This document shows, in pieces, positions 41,646 to 50,722 of a stretch of 63,103 nucleotides of DNA; positions within the stretch are counted from its first letter, which is position 1; each line of letters begins with the position of its first letter. The translations under genes and the position numbers were made by a program. Source of the stretch: Nocardia miyunensis NBRC 108239. GTDB lineage: Bacteria > Actinomycetota > Actinomycetes > Mycobacteriales > Mycobacteriaceae. The notes under the pieces are model-generated. The model saw only the letters and a list, made by a program, of their open reading frames with translations, made no database searches and was not told where the DNA came from. The stretch covers positions 1 through 63,103 of the forward strand of contig NZ_BDBQ01000041.1 of NCBI RefSeq assembly GCF_001613065.1, written 5' to 3'.

Positions 41646-43253
41646 GTGACATCGACATCGACCGCACACGACGGATTCACCCCCATCCCCGCCGAATTCG
41701 CCGAGGCATATCGCGCGGCCGGGTACTGGAACGGCCGATCCCTCGGTGAACTGCTGCGCGAGGCGGCCCGGCGGTGGCCGGATCGCCCGGCGCTGCTGGA
41801 CGAGGCCGCACCGCGCAGCTATCGCGAACTCGACGCCGAGGCCGACCGGATGGCGCACGGGTTCCTCGCCACCGGTATCGAACCCGGCGACCGGGTGCTC
41901 GTGCAGTTGCCCAACGTCCCGGAATTCGTGGTGACGCTGTTCGGCCTGCTGCGCGCCGGGGCGATCCCGGTGCTGACCCTGCCCGCGCATCGGCGTGCGG
42001 AGATCGAGCATCTGACCGAATTGTCCGGTGCGGTGGCATATCTCACTGCGGATCGGGTCGGCGATTTCGACCATCGAGAACTGGCTGCGCAGGTGCGGAC
42101 CCGGGTGCCCGGCCTGCGACAGGTATTCGTCGTCGGCGATCCGGGGCCGTTCACCGCGCTGGATTCGCTTCCCCGCGAAGGTGCTTCCCTCCCCGAGGTG
42201 CCCTCCAGCGCCATCGCGGTGATGCTGGTCTCCGGCGGAACGACCGGTCTGCCCAAACTCATCGCCCGCACCCACGACGACTACGGCTACAACGCGCGCG
42301 CCAGCGCCGAGATCTGCGAATTCGGCCCGCAGGACGTCTATCTCGCGACTCTGCCGGCGGCGCACAACTTTCCGCTGTCCTGCCCCGGAATCCTGGGCAC
42401 GATCGCGACCGGCGGGGCGGTCGCCCTGCTCTCGGATCCGAGTCCGGAATGCGCGTTCGCCGCCATCGAACGGCATCGGGTGACCGTGACCTCGGTCGTC
42501 CCGCCGCTGGCGCAATTATGGTGCGCCGCAACCGAATGGGAGGACGCCGATCTGTCCTCGCTGCGGCTGCTGCAGGTCGGCGGGGCCAAACTCGCCGAGG
42601 CGAACGCCCGCACCGTGCGCCCGGCGCTGGGCGCGGCCGTGCAGCAGGTGTTCGGCATGGCGGAGGGCCTGATCAACTACACCCGCCTGGACGATTCCGA
42701 GGACATCGCGTGCACCACCCAGGGCCGCCCGCTGTCCCCCGACGACGAGATCCGCGTCGTCGACGCCGACGGCAACGACGTCCCGCCCGGCGCGGAGGGC
42801 GAACTGCTGACCCGCGGGCCCTACACGCTGCGCGGCTACTACCGTGCGCCGGAACACAATGCCCGCTCCTTCACCCCCGACGGCTACTACCGCAGCGGAG
42901 ATCTGGTGCGGCAGTTACCGAGTGGGCATCTCATCGTGTCCGGCCGGATCAAGGATGTGATCAATCGCGGCGGGGAGAACGTCTCCTGCGACGAACTCGA
43001 GGAACATCTGCTCGCCCACCCCGCGATCCGGCACGCCGCCGCCGTCGGCCTGCCCGATCCGGCGCTGGGCGAGAAGGTCTGCGTCGTCCTGGTCACCGAG
43101 GGCGAGGCCCCCAGCCTCGCCCAGCTCAAGCAGTTCCTCACCGACCGAGGGCTGGCCGGGTTCAAACATCCCGACCTGCTGCACTTGTCCACCGCACTAC
43201 CGCTCACGGCCGTCGGCAAGATCGACAAGAAGGCCCTGCGCGCAACACTGTGA
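41646..43253 (+). CDS. mbtA: Salicylate-AMP ligase (MbtA/NbtT type)
   Basis: Stand-alone aryl acid adenylation enzyme that loads the aryl starter of a mycobactin/nocobactin siderophore onto its carrier protein. The 535-residue protein has the P-loop 'MLVSGGTTGLPKLIARTHDD', the pocket 'LPAAHNFPLSCPG', 'YYRSGDLVRQLPSGHLIVSGRIKDVINRGGENVS' and C-terminal Lys 'VGKIDKK'. A Cys follows LS where 2,3-dihydroxybenzoate enzymes such as DhbE have Ser; this marks salicylate enzymes. GTG start after GAGGCAGGA. The NRPS genes are not in this window. Convergent with the salicylate synthase. Confidence 0.9.
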   Translation: MTSTSTAHDGFTPIPAEFAEAYRAAGYWNGRSLGELLREAARRWPDRPALLDEAAPRSYRELDAEADRMAHGFLATGIEPGDRVLVQLPNVPEFVVTLFGLLRAGAIPVLTLPAHRRAEIEHLTELSGAVAYLTADRVGDFDHRELAAQVRTRVPGLRQVFVVGDPGPFTALDSLPREGASLPEVPSSAIAVMLVSGGTTGLPKLIARTHDDYGYNARASAEICEFGPQDVYLATLPAAHNFPLSCPGILGTIATGGAVALLSDPSPECAFAAIERHRVTVTSVVPPLAQLWCAATEWEDADLSSLRLLQVGGAKLAEANARTVRPALGAAVQQVFGMAEGLINYTRLDDSEDIACTTQGRPLSPDDEIRVVDADGNDVPPGAEGELLTRGPYTLRGYYRAPEHNARSFTPDGYYRSGDLVRQLPSGHLIVSGRIKDVINRGGENVSCDELEEHLLAHPAIRHAAAVGLPDPALGEKVCVVLVTEGEAPSLAQLKQFLTDRGLAGFKHPDLLHLSTALPLTAVGKIDKKALRATL

Positions 43254-43448
43254 GAGCGATGGTCGGCGCTCGGGCGAGCTTGCGGTGCCGGGCGTCTCAC
43301 CGGCCGCTGCCGACCTATCCACACAGCTGAGAAGCCAGTCGAATTGCCATACCCCGTTGTCCCACAGGCAACCAGCGAAGTTTCGCACGCGCACACCCGC
43401 CCGCGGCCGCACGGCGAGAACGGCGGCGGGCGGGTATCGCGACGACGA

Positions 43449-44810
43449 CTACGCCTTGACCACGTACGGGGCGACGCTGCGGAGTTTCTCGCAGGTCTCC
43501 TCGAATTCCCTTGCCGGAGTGGACTGCGAGACGATTCCGGCTCCGGCGCGCAGCCACGCGCCATCGGGCGTCTGGTAGACCGCCCGCAGCACCAACGTCG
43601 CCTCCAGCGCACCGGTGTCCGAAACCGTCACCACCGCACCGGAATACAGCCCGCGCGAGTCGTGATCGAGCCGGAATACCGCATCGACCCCGTCGCGCTT
43701 GGGAATTCCCGACGCGGTCACCGAGGGGAACAGCATTTCCAGCGCCTCCCAGGGGCTTCGGCCGACGTCCAGGCGACCGCGCACGGTGGAGGCCAGATGC
43801 TGCACGCTGCCGCGCTCGCGCACGGCCATGAAGTCGGAGACGACCGTGGTGTCCGGCTCGGCGACCGCGGCGATCTCGGTGAAGGAGGTCTGCACCGAGA
43901 TCGCGTGTTCGACGATCTCCTTCGGATCGGCCACCAATTCGGCGCGTGCGGCCGCGTCGGCCTCCGCGCCGCGGCCGAATGCCCTTGTCCCGGCGAGTGG
44001 TTCGGTGGTGACCATGCGCTCGCTGTCGACGGAGACCACCAGTTCCGGACTGTATCCGGCCGCCTCCAGCCCGCCCAGCCGCAGCAGGAACGACCTCGCC
44101 GGGGTGTTGTGCGCGCGGCCGAGCCGGTAGCTGGCGGGAACGTCCACCGGGAACGGCAGTTCCACCCGGCGCGAGAGGATCACCTTCTGATAGCGGCCGC
44201 CGCGGATCTCGTCCACCGCCACGCCCACCCGGTCCCGGTAATCGGTCGGATCGGCGGAGATGTCGACCGGATGCGCCCGGGGCAGCCCGGTGTCCTGCGC
44301 GGCCTCGATCAGCTCGCGGATCTCGGCGCTCTCGGAATCCGTTGCGCCGGAAACTCGCACGCCGTCGGCATCGATGCGAACTTCGATGCGGGGGATCATC
44401 AGATGGGCCAGCGGAGTGCGCTCGGGCAGATGCGCGGTCGCCTCCAACGCCCAAGCGCAGAACTCGAATCCGATCCAGCCGTAGGCATTACGCCCGGCCA
44501 GCGGCAGAGCGGCGAGCGCCCGGTCGATCACGTTCGCCGGGCGCCCCTCCCACGCCTGCGCCGAATTGCTTCCATCCCAACCGATCCGCAGCTCGGACGC
44601 GTCGAGTTCGACGCTGCCGATCGGATCGGCGGCGAACACCCACTCGCCCGGACGCTCGTACATCACGTACTCCCCGAACCGATCACAGGCAGCCAGCGCG
44701 GCCACCGCCGCGGCCGCATCGAATCCCCCGGCAGCGCCGCGATCCGCGGTGATCATCGCCCCCGGACCCTCTTCATATCCGATCCGCACGCGGTCGTCCG
44801 TGGTCGACAC
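43449..44810 (-). CDS. mbtI: Salicylate synthase (MbtI/NbtS type)
   Basis: Converts chorismate through isochorismate to salicylate (Mg2+-dependent MST family). The 453-residue protein has 'YQKVILSRRVELPFPVD', 'SPELVVSVDSERMVTTEPLAGTRAFGRG', 'DPKEIVEHAISV', and 'VQHLASTVRGRL'. GTG is chosen over a TTG 4 codons upstream because GGAGGA lies 6 nt before it and the TTG falls inside an IdeR box. It faces the salicylate-AMP ligase gene, giving a synthesize-and-activate pair separated from the assembly-line genes, as in the nbtS/nbtT arrangement of Nocardia as I recall. Confidence 0.93.
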   Translation of the reverse strand: MSTTDDRVRIGYEEGPGAMITADRGAAGGFDAAAAVAALAACDRFGEYVMYERPGEWVFAADPIGSVELDASELRIGWDGSNSAQAWEGRPANVIDRALAALPLAGRNAYGWIGFEFCAWALEATAHLPERTPLAHLMIPRIEVRIDADGVRVSGATDSESAEIRELIEAAQDTGLPRAHPVDISADPTDYRDRVGVAVDEIRGGRYQKVILSRRVELPFPVDVPASYRLGRAHNTPARSFLLRLGGLEAAGYSPELVVSVDSERMVTTEPLAGTRAFGRGAEADAAARAELVADPKEIVEHAISVQTSFTEIAAVAEPDTTVVSDFMAVRERGSVQHLASTVRGRLDVGRSPWEALEMLFPSVTASGIPKRDGVDAVFRLDHDSRGLYSGAVVTVSDTGALEATLVLRAVYQTPDGAWLRAGAGIVSQSTPAREFEETCEKLRSVAPYVVKA

Positions 44811-44819
44811 CCGATCCTC

Positions 44820-44838
44820 CAAGGTTATGCTTACCTAA
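44820..44838 (-). promoter_or_regulatory. IdeR/DtxR box 1 before salicylate synthase gene
   Basis: CAAGGTTATGCTTACCTAA matches the 19-bp IdeR consensus at about 15 positions. It begins 9 bp before the GTG start codon, so bound IdeR would block initiation directly. Confidence 0.75.
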
Positions 44839-44848
44839 ACAACATGAG

Positions 44849-44867
44849 TGAGGTTAGCATTACCTGA
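44849..44867 (-). promoter_or_regulatory. IdeR/DtxR box 2 before salicylate synthase gene
   Basis: TGAGGTTAGCATTACCTGA matches the consensus at about 14 of 19 positions. It is 29 bp (about 2.75 helical turns) from box 1, so the two form a tandem pair. Confidence 0.7.
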
Positions 44868-44880
44868 CCAATTTCTGCGT

Positions 44881-45210
44881 CTTTGGCTTCCGCTCCGCTC
44901 CGGCGCGTTCGCGGTCCCGGAGTCTCACCGCTCGGCCCCGTGTCGGGCACTCGTTCCTCGCACCCGCCACGCGTCCGAAACGGCGAGACGGGCCGCGAAC
45001 TTGGGGGTGATTGGCGGAACGAGGTGTGGGCGTGCGCGTTGGCTCCGCCTCGCTGCGGCGGATTCACGGGACCTGAGGCTGCGAACTCCGGCATTGACGT
45101 CGCACCGGGCGGCGACACGGTGAACGTGGGCCTCGGCTTTCACCTCGCTGCGGCGGTTTCACGGGATCTGAGGCCGCGAATCTCGGTGTTGCGTTGTCCG
45201 GGACGCTGGA
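44881..45210. repeat. Non-coding GC-rich stretch with repeats before plsB
   Basis: The first 40 bp (TTTGGCTTCCGCTCCGCTCC onward) resemble the dispersed repeat copies at 3.1-3.4 and 6.5 kb. Further on, a unit of about 55-60 bp occurs twice (about 45045 and 45140): 'CCTCGCTGCGGCGG.TTCACG' followed by a GGGA(C/T)CTGAGG(C/T) and a GCGAA segment. No gene is recognised. The plsB ribosome site lies after it. Confidence 0.5.
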
Positions 45211-45300
45211 ACCGGGTCAAGACTCCTTGCGAACCTCCTGCGCGAAATGCCCCGGCGGGGCTTCAATGGGATTTGCGCCACATTCAGGAGGTCCCCCGCC

Positions 45301-47676
45301 ATGATCGATCACCGCCCCGACGTTCCGGCGCCGCCCGCACCGGACGGCGTCCCGCGGTCGGTGGTCGCCCTCGTCGACGCCGGTTCCACGGTGGAGCGCG
45401 AGCTGATCGGCGGTTGGCTGGCCGAGGGCGGTATCGACGCGGAATTCGGCGTCGACGCGCCGGTCACCCAGCTCGACCTGGACGCCGAGGCGGTGGCCCT
45501 GCGCCTGGTCGGCCGCCGGGACGATCCGCTGGTGGTGCCGATCCGGGTGCTGTGGCTGCCCGCGGAACGAGATGGCGTGCGCCGCACCACCTTCGCCGAT
45601 CTGGTCACGCTCAGCAACCCCCGCCGTCCGCACCGGCTGCTGCAACGACGTCTGGTGCACCGGGCCCCCGATCGCCACCTGGTCCTCACCGGACAGCCCG
45701 CCCGCCTGAGCGAGCTGCGCGCGAACAACCCGGCCACCGCCGGATCCGCGGACACCTTCGCCCGCGCCATCGTTCGAGCCGGGGTCGTCGCGCTCGAACG
45801 CGCCGAACGGGCCGTCATCGGCGATCGCTACAAGGTGCCGCGCCTGGTCGCCGAGGAGATCCTGGACTCCCCGGACTTCCTGCGCCGCCTCGACGGCATC
45901 GCCGACCACATCGGGGCGAACCCGCGCGATGTGTACCGCCGTGCGGAGAAGGCGCTGCGCGAACTCGTCGCGGCGCAGAGCCGGCTGGTCTCGGACCTGT
46001 TCACCCAGGCCATGCGACCGGTGCACGCCTCGGCCTGGAAGGTCGACTACGACCGGTCCGGTCTGGCCGAACTGCGCCGGATCAACCAGGCGTATCCGCT
46101 GGTGTTCCTGCCCTCGCATCGCTCCTACGTCGACGCGTTCGTCCTCGGTGATGCGCTGGCCCGCAACGACTTCCCGCCCAATCACGTGATCGGCGGGGCG
46201 AATCTACGGTTCTGGCCGATAGGCCCGATCGCCCGGCGCACCGGCACGGTGTTCATCCGCCGCAGCTTCGGCGACGACGAGGTGTACAAGGCGGTGGTCG
46301 AGGAGTACTTCGCCTATCTGCTGGGCAAGCGGTTCAACCTGGAGTGGTACTTCGAGGGCGGGCGCACCCGGACCGGGAAGCTCCGCCCGCCGCGCTACGG
46401 ACTGCTGAATTATCTTGCCGCGGCGATCCGTTCGCGCCGGATCGACGATGTGATGCTGGTGCCGGTATCGATCACCTACGAGCGGTTGAACGAGCTGGGC
46501 GCGATCGCCAGCGAACAGGCCGGGGGCGTCAAGAAGCCCGAGGGCCTGCCCTGGCTGGCGCGCTACATCCGCAGTCAGCAGCGATCGGCCGGGAACGTGT
46601 ACATCCGCTTCGGCACACCGCTGTCCGCCCGAGAACGCCTGGGCGCGTACGGCGATCCGATGCTGCCCGCCGCGGCCGCGACCGAACCGATCACGCCGGA
46701 GGTGGCCGCACAGGAGCGAAAGGCCGTGCAGCTGTTGGCCTTCGAGGTGGCCGTAGGTATCAACGCGGTCACCCCGATCACGGTGAACGCCCTGGTCACC
46801 CTGGTACTGCTCGGCGTGCACGAGCGGGCGCTGACCCTCGGCGAGGTCCGCATGGCACTCGAGCCGGTCCGCGGCTACATCCGTCAGCGCGGGCTGCCCA
46901 GCGGTGAATTCGACACGGTGGACGACGATCTCGGCCTGGCCTCGGTGCTCGAGCAACTGTCCCTCGCGCGGGTGGTGACCGTCTATCGCGGCGGTGTGGA
47001 GCCGGTGTACTCGATCCAGACCGGCGCGCACCTGGAGGCGGCGTTCTATCGCAACAGCGCCGTGCACTGGTTCGTCAACCGCGCCATCGTCGAGTTGTCC
47101 GTCCTGGCCGCGGTCGAAGCGCCCGAGGGCGAGCAGCTCGACGCCGGATGGGACTCGGCCTACCGGCTGCGCGACCTGTTGAAGTTCGAATTCTTCTTCC
47201 CCGAACGCACCGAATTCGCCGCCGAGATGACCGCGGAAATGCTTCTGGCAGACCCGAATTGGCGCGATCGCACGGCCGACGGGACGGTCGGGACCGATAT
47301 CCTGGCCGCCCTGTCCGATTCCGGATTCATCATGGCCCACCGCGTCCTGCGTTCGTTCTTCGACGCGCAGCTGGTAGTCGCCGAACGCCTTGCCGCACAG
47401 GATCCCGCGCCGCTGGACCGCAAACAGTTCATCGACGAATGTCTCGCGGTCGGCCACCAGATGCTGTTGCAGCAGCGCCTGCACAGTCCCGAATCGGTGT
47501 CCTCGGAATTGTTCGCCAGCGCGCTGAAACTCGCCGACAACCACGGCCTGCTGGATCCGGAGGGCGTCGATGTGCCCGCCCGCAGAAGGGCTTTCGCCGA
47601 CGAACTGCGCGTCATCGGGGCACGCATCTCCCGCGCGGCCGCCCTGGACCCGTCGAATCGCACGGAGGCGCCGTGA
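45301..47676 (+). CDS. plsB: Glycerol-3-phosphate 1-O-acyltransferase
   Basis: First acylation in phospholipid synthesis, at the inner membrane. The 791-residue length matches PlsB2-type proteins. The acyltransferase core has 'LVFLPSHRSYVDAFVL' (HX4D, about residue 273), 'FIRRSFGDDEVYKAVVEEY', 'EWYFEGGRTRTGKLRPP' and 'VMLVPVSITYERL'. ATG follows an AGGAGGT site. Its stop overlaps the GTG of plsC (GTGA), so the two enzymes of consecutive steps are translationally coupled. Confidence 0.94.
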   Translation: MIDHRPDVPAPPAPDGVPRSVVALVDAGSTVERELIGGWLAEGGIDAEFGVDAPVTQLDLDAEAVALRLVGRRDDPLVVPIRVLWLPAERDGVRRTTFADLVTLSNPRRPHRLLQRRLVHRAPDRHLVLTGQPARLSELRANNPATAGSADTFARAIVRAGVVALERAERAVIGDRYKVPRLVAEEILDSPDFLRRLDGIADHIGANPRDVYRRAEKALRELVAAQSRLVSDLFTQAMRPVHASAWKVDYDRSGLAELRRINQAYPLVFLPSHRSYVDAFVLGDALARNDFPPNHVIGGANLRFWPIGPIARRTGTVFIRRSFGDDEVYKAVVEEYFAYLLGKRFNLEWYFEGGRTRTGKLRPPRYGLLNYLAAAIRSRRIDDVMLVPVSITYERLNELGAIASEQAGGVKKPEGLPWLARYIRSQQRSAGNVYIRFGTPLSARERLGAYGDPMLPAAAATEPITPEVAAQERKAVQLLAFEVAVGINAVTPITVNALVTLVLLGVHERALTLGEVRMALEPVRGYIRQRGLPSGEFDTVDDDLGLASVLEQLSLARVVTVYRGGVEPVYSIQTGAHLEAAFYRNSAVHWFVNRAIVELSVLAAVEAPEGEQLDAGWDSAYRLRDLLKFEFFFPERTEFAAEMTAEMLLADPNWRDRTADGTVGTDILAALSDSGFIMAHRVLRSFFDAQLVVAERLAAQDPAPLDRKQFIDECLAVGHQMLLQQRLHSPESVSSELFASALKLADNHGLLDPEGVDVPARRRAFADELRVIGARISRAAALDPSNRTEAP

Positions 47677-49175
47677 CCGCCTCGGGCGCCGCGGATTCCG
47701 GCGCGACGCGCACGCTCGACGAGGCGATAGCCGCCGTCCGATCCGGGCCGCAGGGCCCGCGGATCCCGGCCGTCTTCGATTTCGGCGGCACTGTCGTGCA
47801 CGGCTTCACCCCGGATTCGGCGGTCCAGCGGCTGCTGCGCCGGGGCGTGCGCGCCGACCTCACGGCCTCGCTGCTGAACAATATTCGCGGGTCCCGCGCG
47901 GAGGGCGAATACGAGCGGTTCCTGCAGCGGGTGATGCGCCTGTGGGCCGGACACCCCGAGTCCGAACTCACCGACCTTGGCACGGAACTGTTCCGCGACA
48001 CCATCCACGGCCATCTGTATCCCGAGGCGTGGCGGCTGATCCGCGCACACGAGGCCGCCGGGCACACGCTAGTACTGGCGACCTGCCTGTCCGCGTTCCA
48101 AGTGCTGCCCGCCGCAACGGAATTGGGCTTCCAGCACGTCCTGTACACCCGAATGGCGGTGCGGGACGGGGTACTCACCGGACACGTCGAAGGAAAACCG
48201 CTGTGGCGCAACGGTAAGGCCGATGCCGTGCGGCGGTTCGCGGCCGAACACGATCTGGACCTCTCGCGGGGCTACGCCTACGCCGACGCCGCTCCCGACA
48301 TCCCCCTGCTCGAACTCGTCGCACATCCGACGGCGGTGAATCCGGGCCCGCGCATGGCGATGCGGGCCACCGAACAGGATTGGCCGGTCCTGTCCTTCCG
48401 CGCCCGGGGCGAGGCCGGTGCGCGCGATATCGCCCGCACCGCAGCAGGTTTCGCCGGTCTGCTCGGCGGTGCGATGGCCGGTGTGGCCACCGCGGCACCC
48501 ACCCGCGACCAGCGGCGGATGGCCGATTCGATGATCACCCACGCCGCGAGCGGCACCCTGGGCGCGACGGGCGTGCACATGCGGATCACCGGCGCCGAAT
48601 ACGCTCGCGCACCCCGGCCGGCGGTATTCGTATTCAATCATCAGAGCCAATTCGACATGGTCGTCCTGGCCGCGGTGCTGGGCGCGGGCTTTACCGGAAT
48701 CGTGAAGAAAGAAGTGACCAGCAACCCGGTGTTCGGGCCGCTGTTGCGTTTCGCGGGAGCGACTTTCATCGATCGCTCCGATACCGCGGGCACGCGTGCG
48801 GCGCTGGCCCCCGTGGTGGAAACGCTCCAGGCCGGGTTGTCGATTGTCATCGCCCCGGAAGGCACCCGTTCACTGACGCCGCGAGTGGGCCCGTTCAAGA
48901 AGGGCGCATTCCATATCGCCGCGCAGGCGGGAGTGCCGATCATTCCGGTGGTGATCCGCAATGCCGGCGAAATCGCCTGGCGTAATTCCGCGGTGGTGCG
49001 CGGTGGCACTGTGGATGTCGCGGTGCTGCCGCCGATCGATGTGAGCCGCTGGGATCCGGCCGATATGGACGCTGAGATCGAGCGGGTGCGGCAACTGTTC
49101 GTCGCGACCCTGCTGGACTGGCCCGCACCGGACGAGCGGCGCGCGCACCCGGCCCAGGGGCTCGCCGGACCCTAG
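47673..49175 (+). CDS. plsC: HAD-like and 1-acylglycerol-3-phosphate acyltransferase fusion
   Basis: The 500-residue bifunctional protein has an N-terminal HAD-IB-like domain (about 30-245) and a C-terminal PlsC domain with 'VFVFNHQSQFDMVVL' (HX4D, about 322) and 'IVIAPEGTRSLTPR'. It acylates lysophosphatidic acid, the step after PlsB. HAD motif I reads 'AVFDFGGTVVHG': the first Asp is kept but the second Asp of DxDxT is Gly; motif IV 'YADAAPDIPLL' keeps its Asp residues. Phosphatase activity is therefore doubtful. Its stop codon overlaps that of the convergent mannosyltransferase. Confidence 0.9.
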   Translation: MTASGAADSGATRTLDEAIAAVRSGPQGPRIPAVFDFGGTVVHGFTPDSAVQRLLRRGVRADLTASLLNNIRGSRAEGEYERFLQRVMRLWAGHPESELTDLGTELFRDTIHGHLYPEAWRLIRAHEAAGHTLVLATCLSAFQVLPAATELGFQHVLYTRMAVRDGVLTGHVEGKPLWRNGKADAVRRFAAEHDLDLSRGYAYADAAPDIPLLELVAHPTAVNPGPRMAMRATEQDWPVLSFRARGEAGARDIARTAAGFAGLLGGAMAGVATAAPTRDQRRMADSMITHAASGTLGATGVHMRITGAEYARAPRPAVFVFNHQSQFDMVVLAAVLGAGFTGIVKKEVTSNPVFGPLLRFAGATFIDRSDTAGTRAALAPVVETLQAGLSIVIAPEGTRSLTPRVGPFKKGAFHIAAQAGVPIIPVVIRNAGEIAWRNSAVVRGGTVDVAVLPPIDVSRWDPADMDAEIERVRQLFVATLLDWPAPDERRAHPAQGLAGP

Positions 49176-49891
49176 ACCTGCCGCCCGAACAGCAGCTTCC
49201 ACGGCATCGCCGCCGACTCCAGCTGCACCTTCAGGCTCATCTTGGACGCGCCCTTGGTGCGCTCCTCGAAGCGGATCGGCACCTCGGCGATGGTGATGCC
49301 CTTCTTGATGGTCCGATGGTTCATCTCGACCTGGAAGGAGTATCCGTTGCTGCGGATCGAGGCGACGTCGATCGCGCGCAGGGTATCGGCCTTCCACGCC
49401 TTGAATCCGGCGGTGGCGTCCTTCACGCCCAGCCGCAGGATCAGATTCACGTAGAAGTTGGCCCAGGCCGACAGCGCCTTGCGGTACCACTTCCACTCCT
49501 CGGCGGTGGAACCGCCCGGAACGTACCGGGACCCGAGCACCACACCCGCCCCGGAGGTCTCCAGCTTGTCGAGCATCGCCGGAATGACCTCGGCCGGATG
49601 CGACAGGTCCGCGTCCATCTGGATGACGACCTCGGCCCCCTCGTCCAGCGCACGAGTGATACCCGCGATGTACGCGCGCCCCAACCCGTCCTTCTCGGTC
49701 CGATGCAGCACCCCGACCACATCCGGCAGCTCGACGGCGAGTTTGTCCGCGAGCTCACCGGTACCATCCGGCGAGTTGTCATCGACAACGAGAATATGCA
49801 GGTCAGAGATCGACAGCGAGGTCAGCCGCTCCACCGCCACGGGCAGGTTGTCCCGCTCGTTATAGGTCGGCACCACAACGGTCACCTTCAA
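49172..49891 (-). CDS. ppm1: Polyprenol monophosphomannose synthase (GT2, DPM1 type)
   Basis: Transfers mannose from GDP-mannose to polyprenyl phosphate on the inner membrane face, supplying lipomannan, LAM and mannoproteins. The 239-residue protein contains only the catalytic GT2 domain: 'VVVPTYNERDNLPVAVERL', 'ILVVDDNSPDGTGELAD', 'VIQMDADLSHPAEVIPAM' (DxD) and 'RYVPGGSTAEEWKWYRKALS'. The Lnt-like membrane domain fused to it in M. tuberculosis Ppm1 is absent here. Start is TTG (AAG GTG follows) with GGGAGG 7 nt upstream; the GTG two codons on is possible. Confidence 0.9.
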   Translation of the reverse strand: MKVTVVVPTYNERDNLPVAVERLTSLSISDLHILVVDDNSPDGTGELADKLAVELPDVVGVLHRTEKDGLGRAYIAGITRALDEGAEVVIQMDADLSHPAEVIPAMLDKLETSGAGVVLGSRYVPGGSTAEEWKWYRKALSAWANFYVNLILRLGVKDATAGFKAWKADTLRAIDVASIRSNGYSFQVEMNHRTIKKGITIAEVPIRFEERTKGASKMSLKVQLESAAMPWKLLFGRQV

Positions 49892-49983
49892 GGGTCAGCC
49901 TCCCGCTCGTTCACGCGCGCGTGTGTACCCCCTGACCGTAGCTCATACGCCTTCCCCGCCCCTCAGCCGTGTAGTCCGCCTGT

Positions 49984-50160
49984 TCACCGCTCGTCGCGCG
50001 CGTCCTCGCGGGCGTTGCGGGCCCGCACGATCTCCAGGGCCCGTTCAGCAGTGGCCCGATCCGGATAGGGCCCCATGCGATCGGCGAACCAGCATCGTTT
50101 GCTCTGCTCGGCCCGACGATGCTTCAGGCAGTAGTACCAATCCGATTCGGAGTCGCCCAT
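49984..50160 (-). CDS. Small SPOR-like conserved protein
   Basis: The 58-residue protein opens MGDSESDWYYCLKHRRAEQS and contains 'RMGPYPDRATAERALEIVRARNAREDAR'. The GPY(P/S)-x-A-x-A-x-A-L pattern resembles half of a SPOR-type fold and is frequent in short actinobacterial proteins. Two cysteines. No function known. ATG chosen because the reading frame upstream lacks conservation character. Confidence 0.7.
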   Translation of the reverse strand: MGDSESDWYYCLKHRRAEQSKRCWFADRMGPYPDRATAERALEIVRARNAREDARDER

Positions 50161-50226
50161 GCCCTCATGATCCCATCCCCGCAACCCCGCCGACACCCGT
50201 GCCCCGCAACGAGATCCGCACTCCAC

Positions 50227-50459
50227 CCCGGCCTACGAACATCATCCGCTATATGAAATACCGCACAATGAATCATCCGGAATGAAAACCTCACCGACAT
50301 TCGCCCGCGAAATAATGACACAACAACAATTCTCCGAATTACGGACAACCAGCGACAACACATTTTGTTGCCTGCCCCAACAATGCATCACATGATCATT
50401 GTGACGTCGGCCATGATTCGAACCGGAGCAATATGATCAGGCCCCGAAAAACAACGAAA
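50227..50459. other. Intergenic, lower GC, no gene recognised
   Basis: This stretch of about 230 bp is clearly less GC-rich than its surroundings (for example CGAAATAATGACACAACAAC). It separates the small SPOR-like gene from the tRNA cluster. No promoter or coding frame is convincing. Confidence 0.4.
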
Positions 50460-50502
50460 GACCGCCCTCCCGACGACGTTGAAGTCGTGAGGAGAGACGG
50501 TC
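50460..50502 (-). terminator. Terminator hairpin after tRNA-Phe
   Basis: In the minus sense, GACCG...CGGTC closes an imperfect long stem (CTCTCC with GGGAG, CACGAC with GTCGT) and is followed by TTTCGTTG. It lies immediately 3' of tRNA-Phe and so ends the tRNA transcript. Confidence 0.6.
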
Positions 50503-50506
50503 TCAG

Positions 50507-50580
50507 TGGCCAAGGCCGGGATCGAACCGGCGACCTTCCGCTTTTCAGGCGGACGCTCGTACCAACTGAGCTACCTGGCC
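50507..50580 (-). tRNA. tRNA-Phe (GAA)
   Basis: Cloverleaf: acceptor GGCCAGG/CTTGGCC, D-loop AGTTGGT, anticodon loop CTGAAAA (GAA), T-arm GCCGG-TTCGATC-CCGGC, discriminator A. Last of three tRNAs on this strand. CCA is not encoded. Confidence 0.95.
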
Positions 50581-50613
50581 GGGGGCACCCGAACGAATGC
50601 CTATACAGTCTTG

Positions 50614-50687
50614 CGACCCTGACGGGACTCGAACCCGCGACCTCCGCCGTGACAGGGCGGCGCGCTAACCAACTGCGCCACAGGGCC
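50614..50687 (-). tRNA. tRNA-Asp (GTC)
   Basis: Acceptor GGCCCTG/CAGGGTC, anticodon loop CTGTCAC (GTC), T-arm CGCGG-GTTCGAG-TCCCG region, discriminator G. Middle gene of the cluster. Confidence 0.95.
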
Positions 50688-50722
50688 TTGCTCTGCTGCT
50701 CTCAACGGTGTTGCCACCGTCG

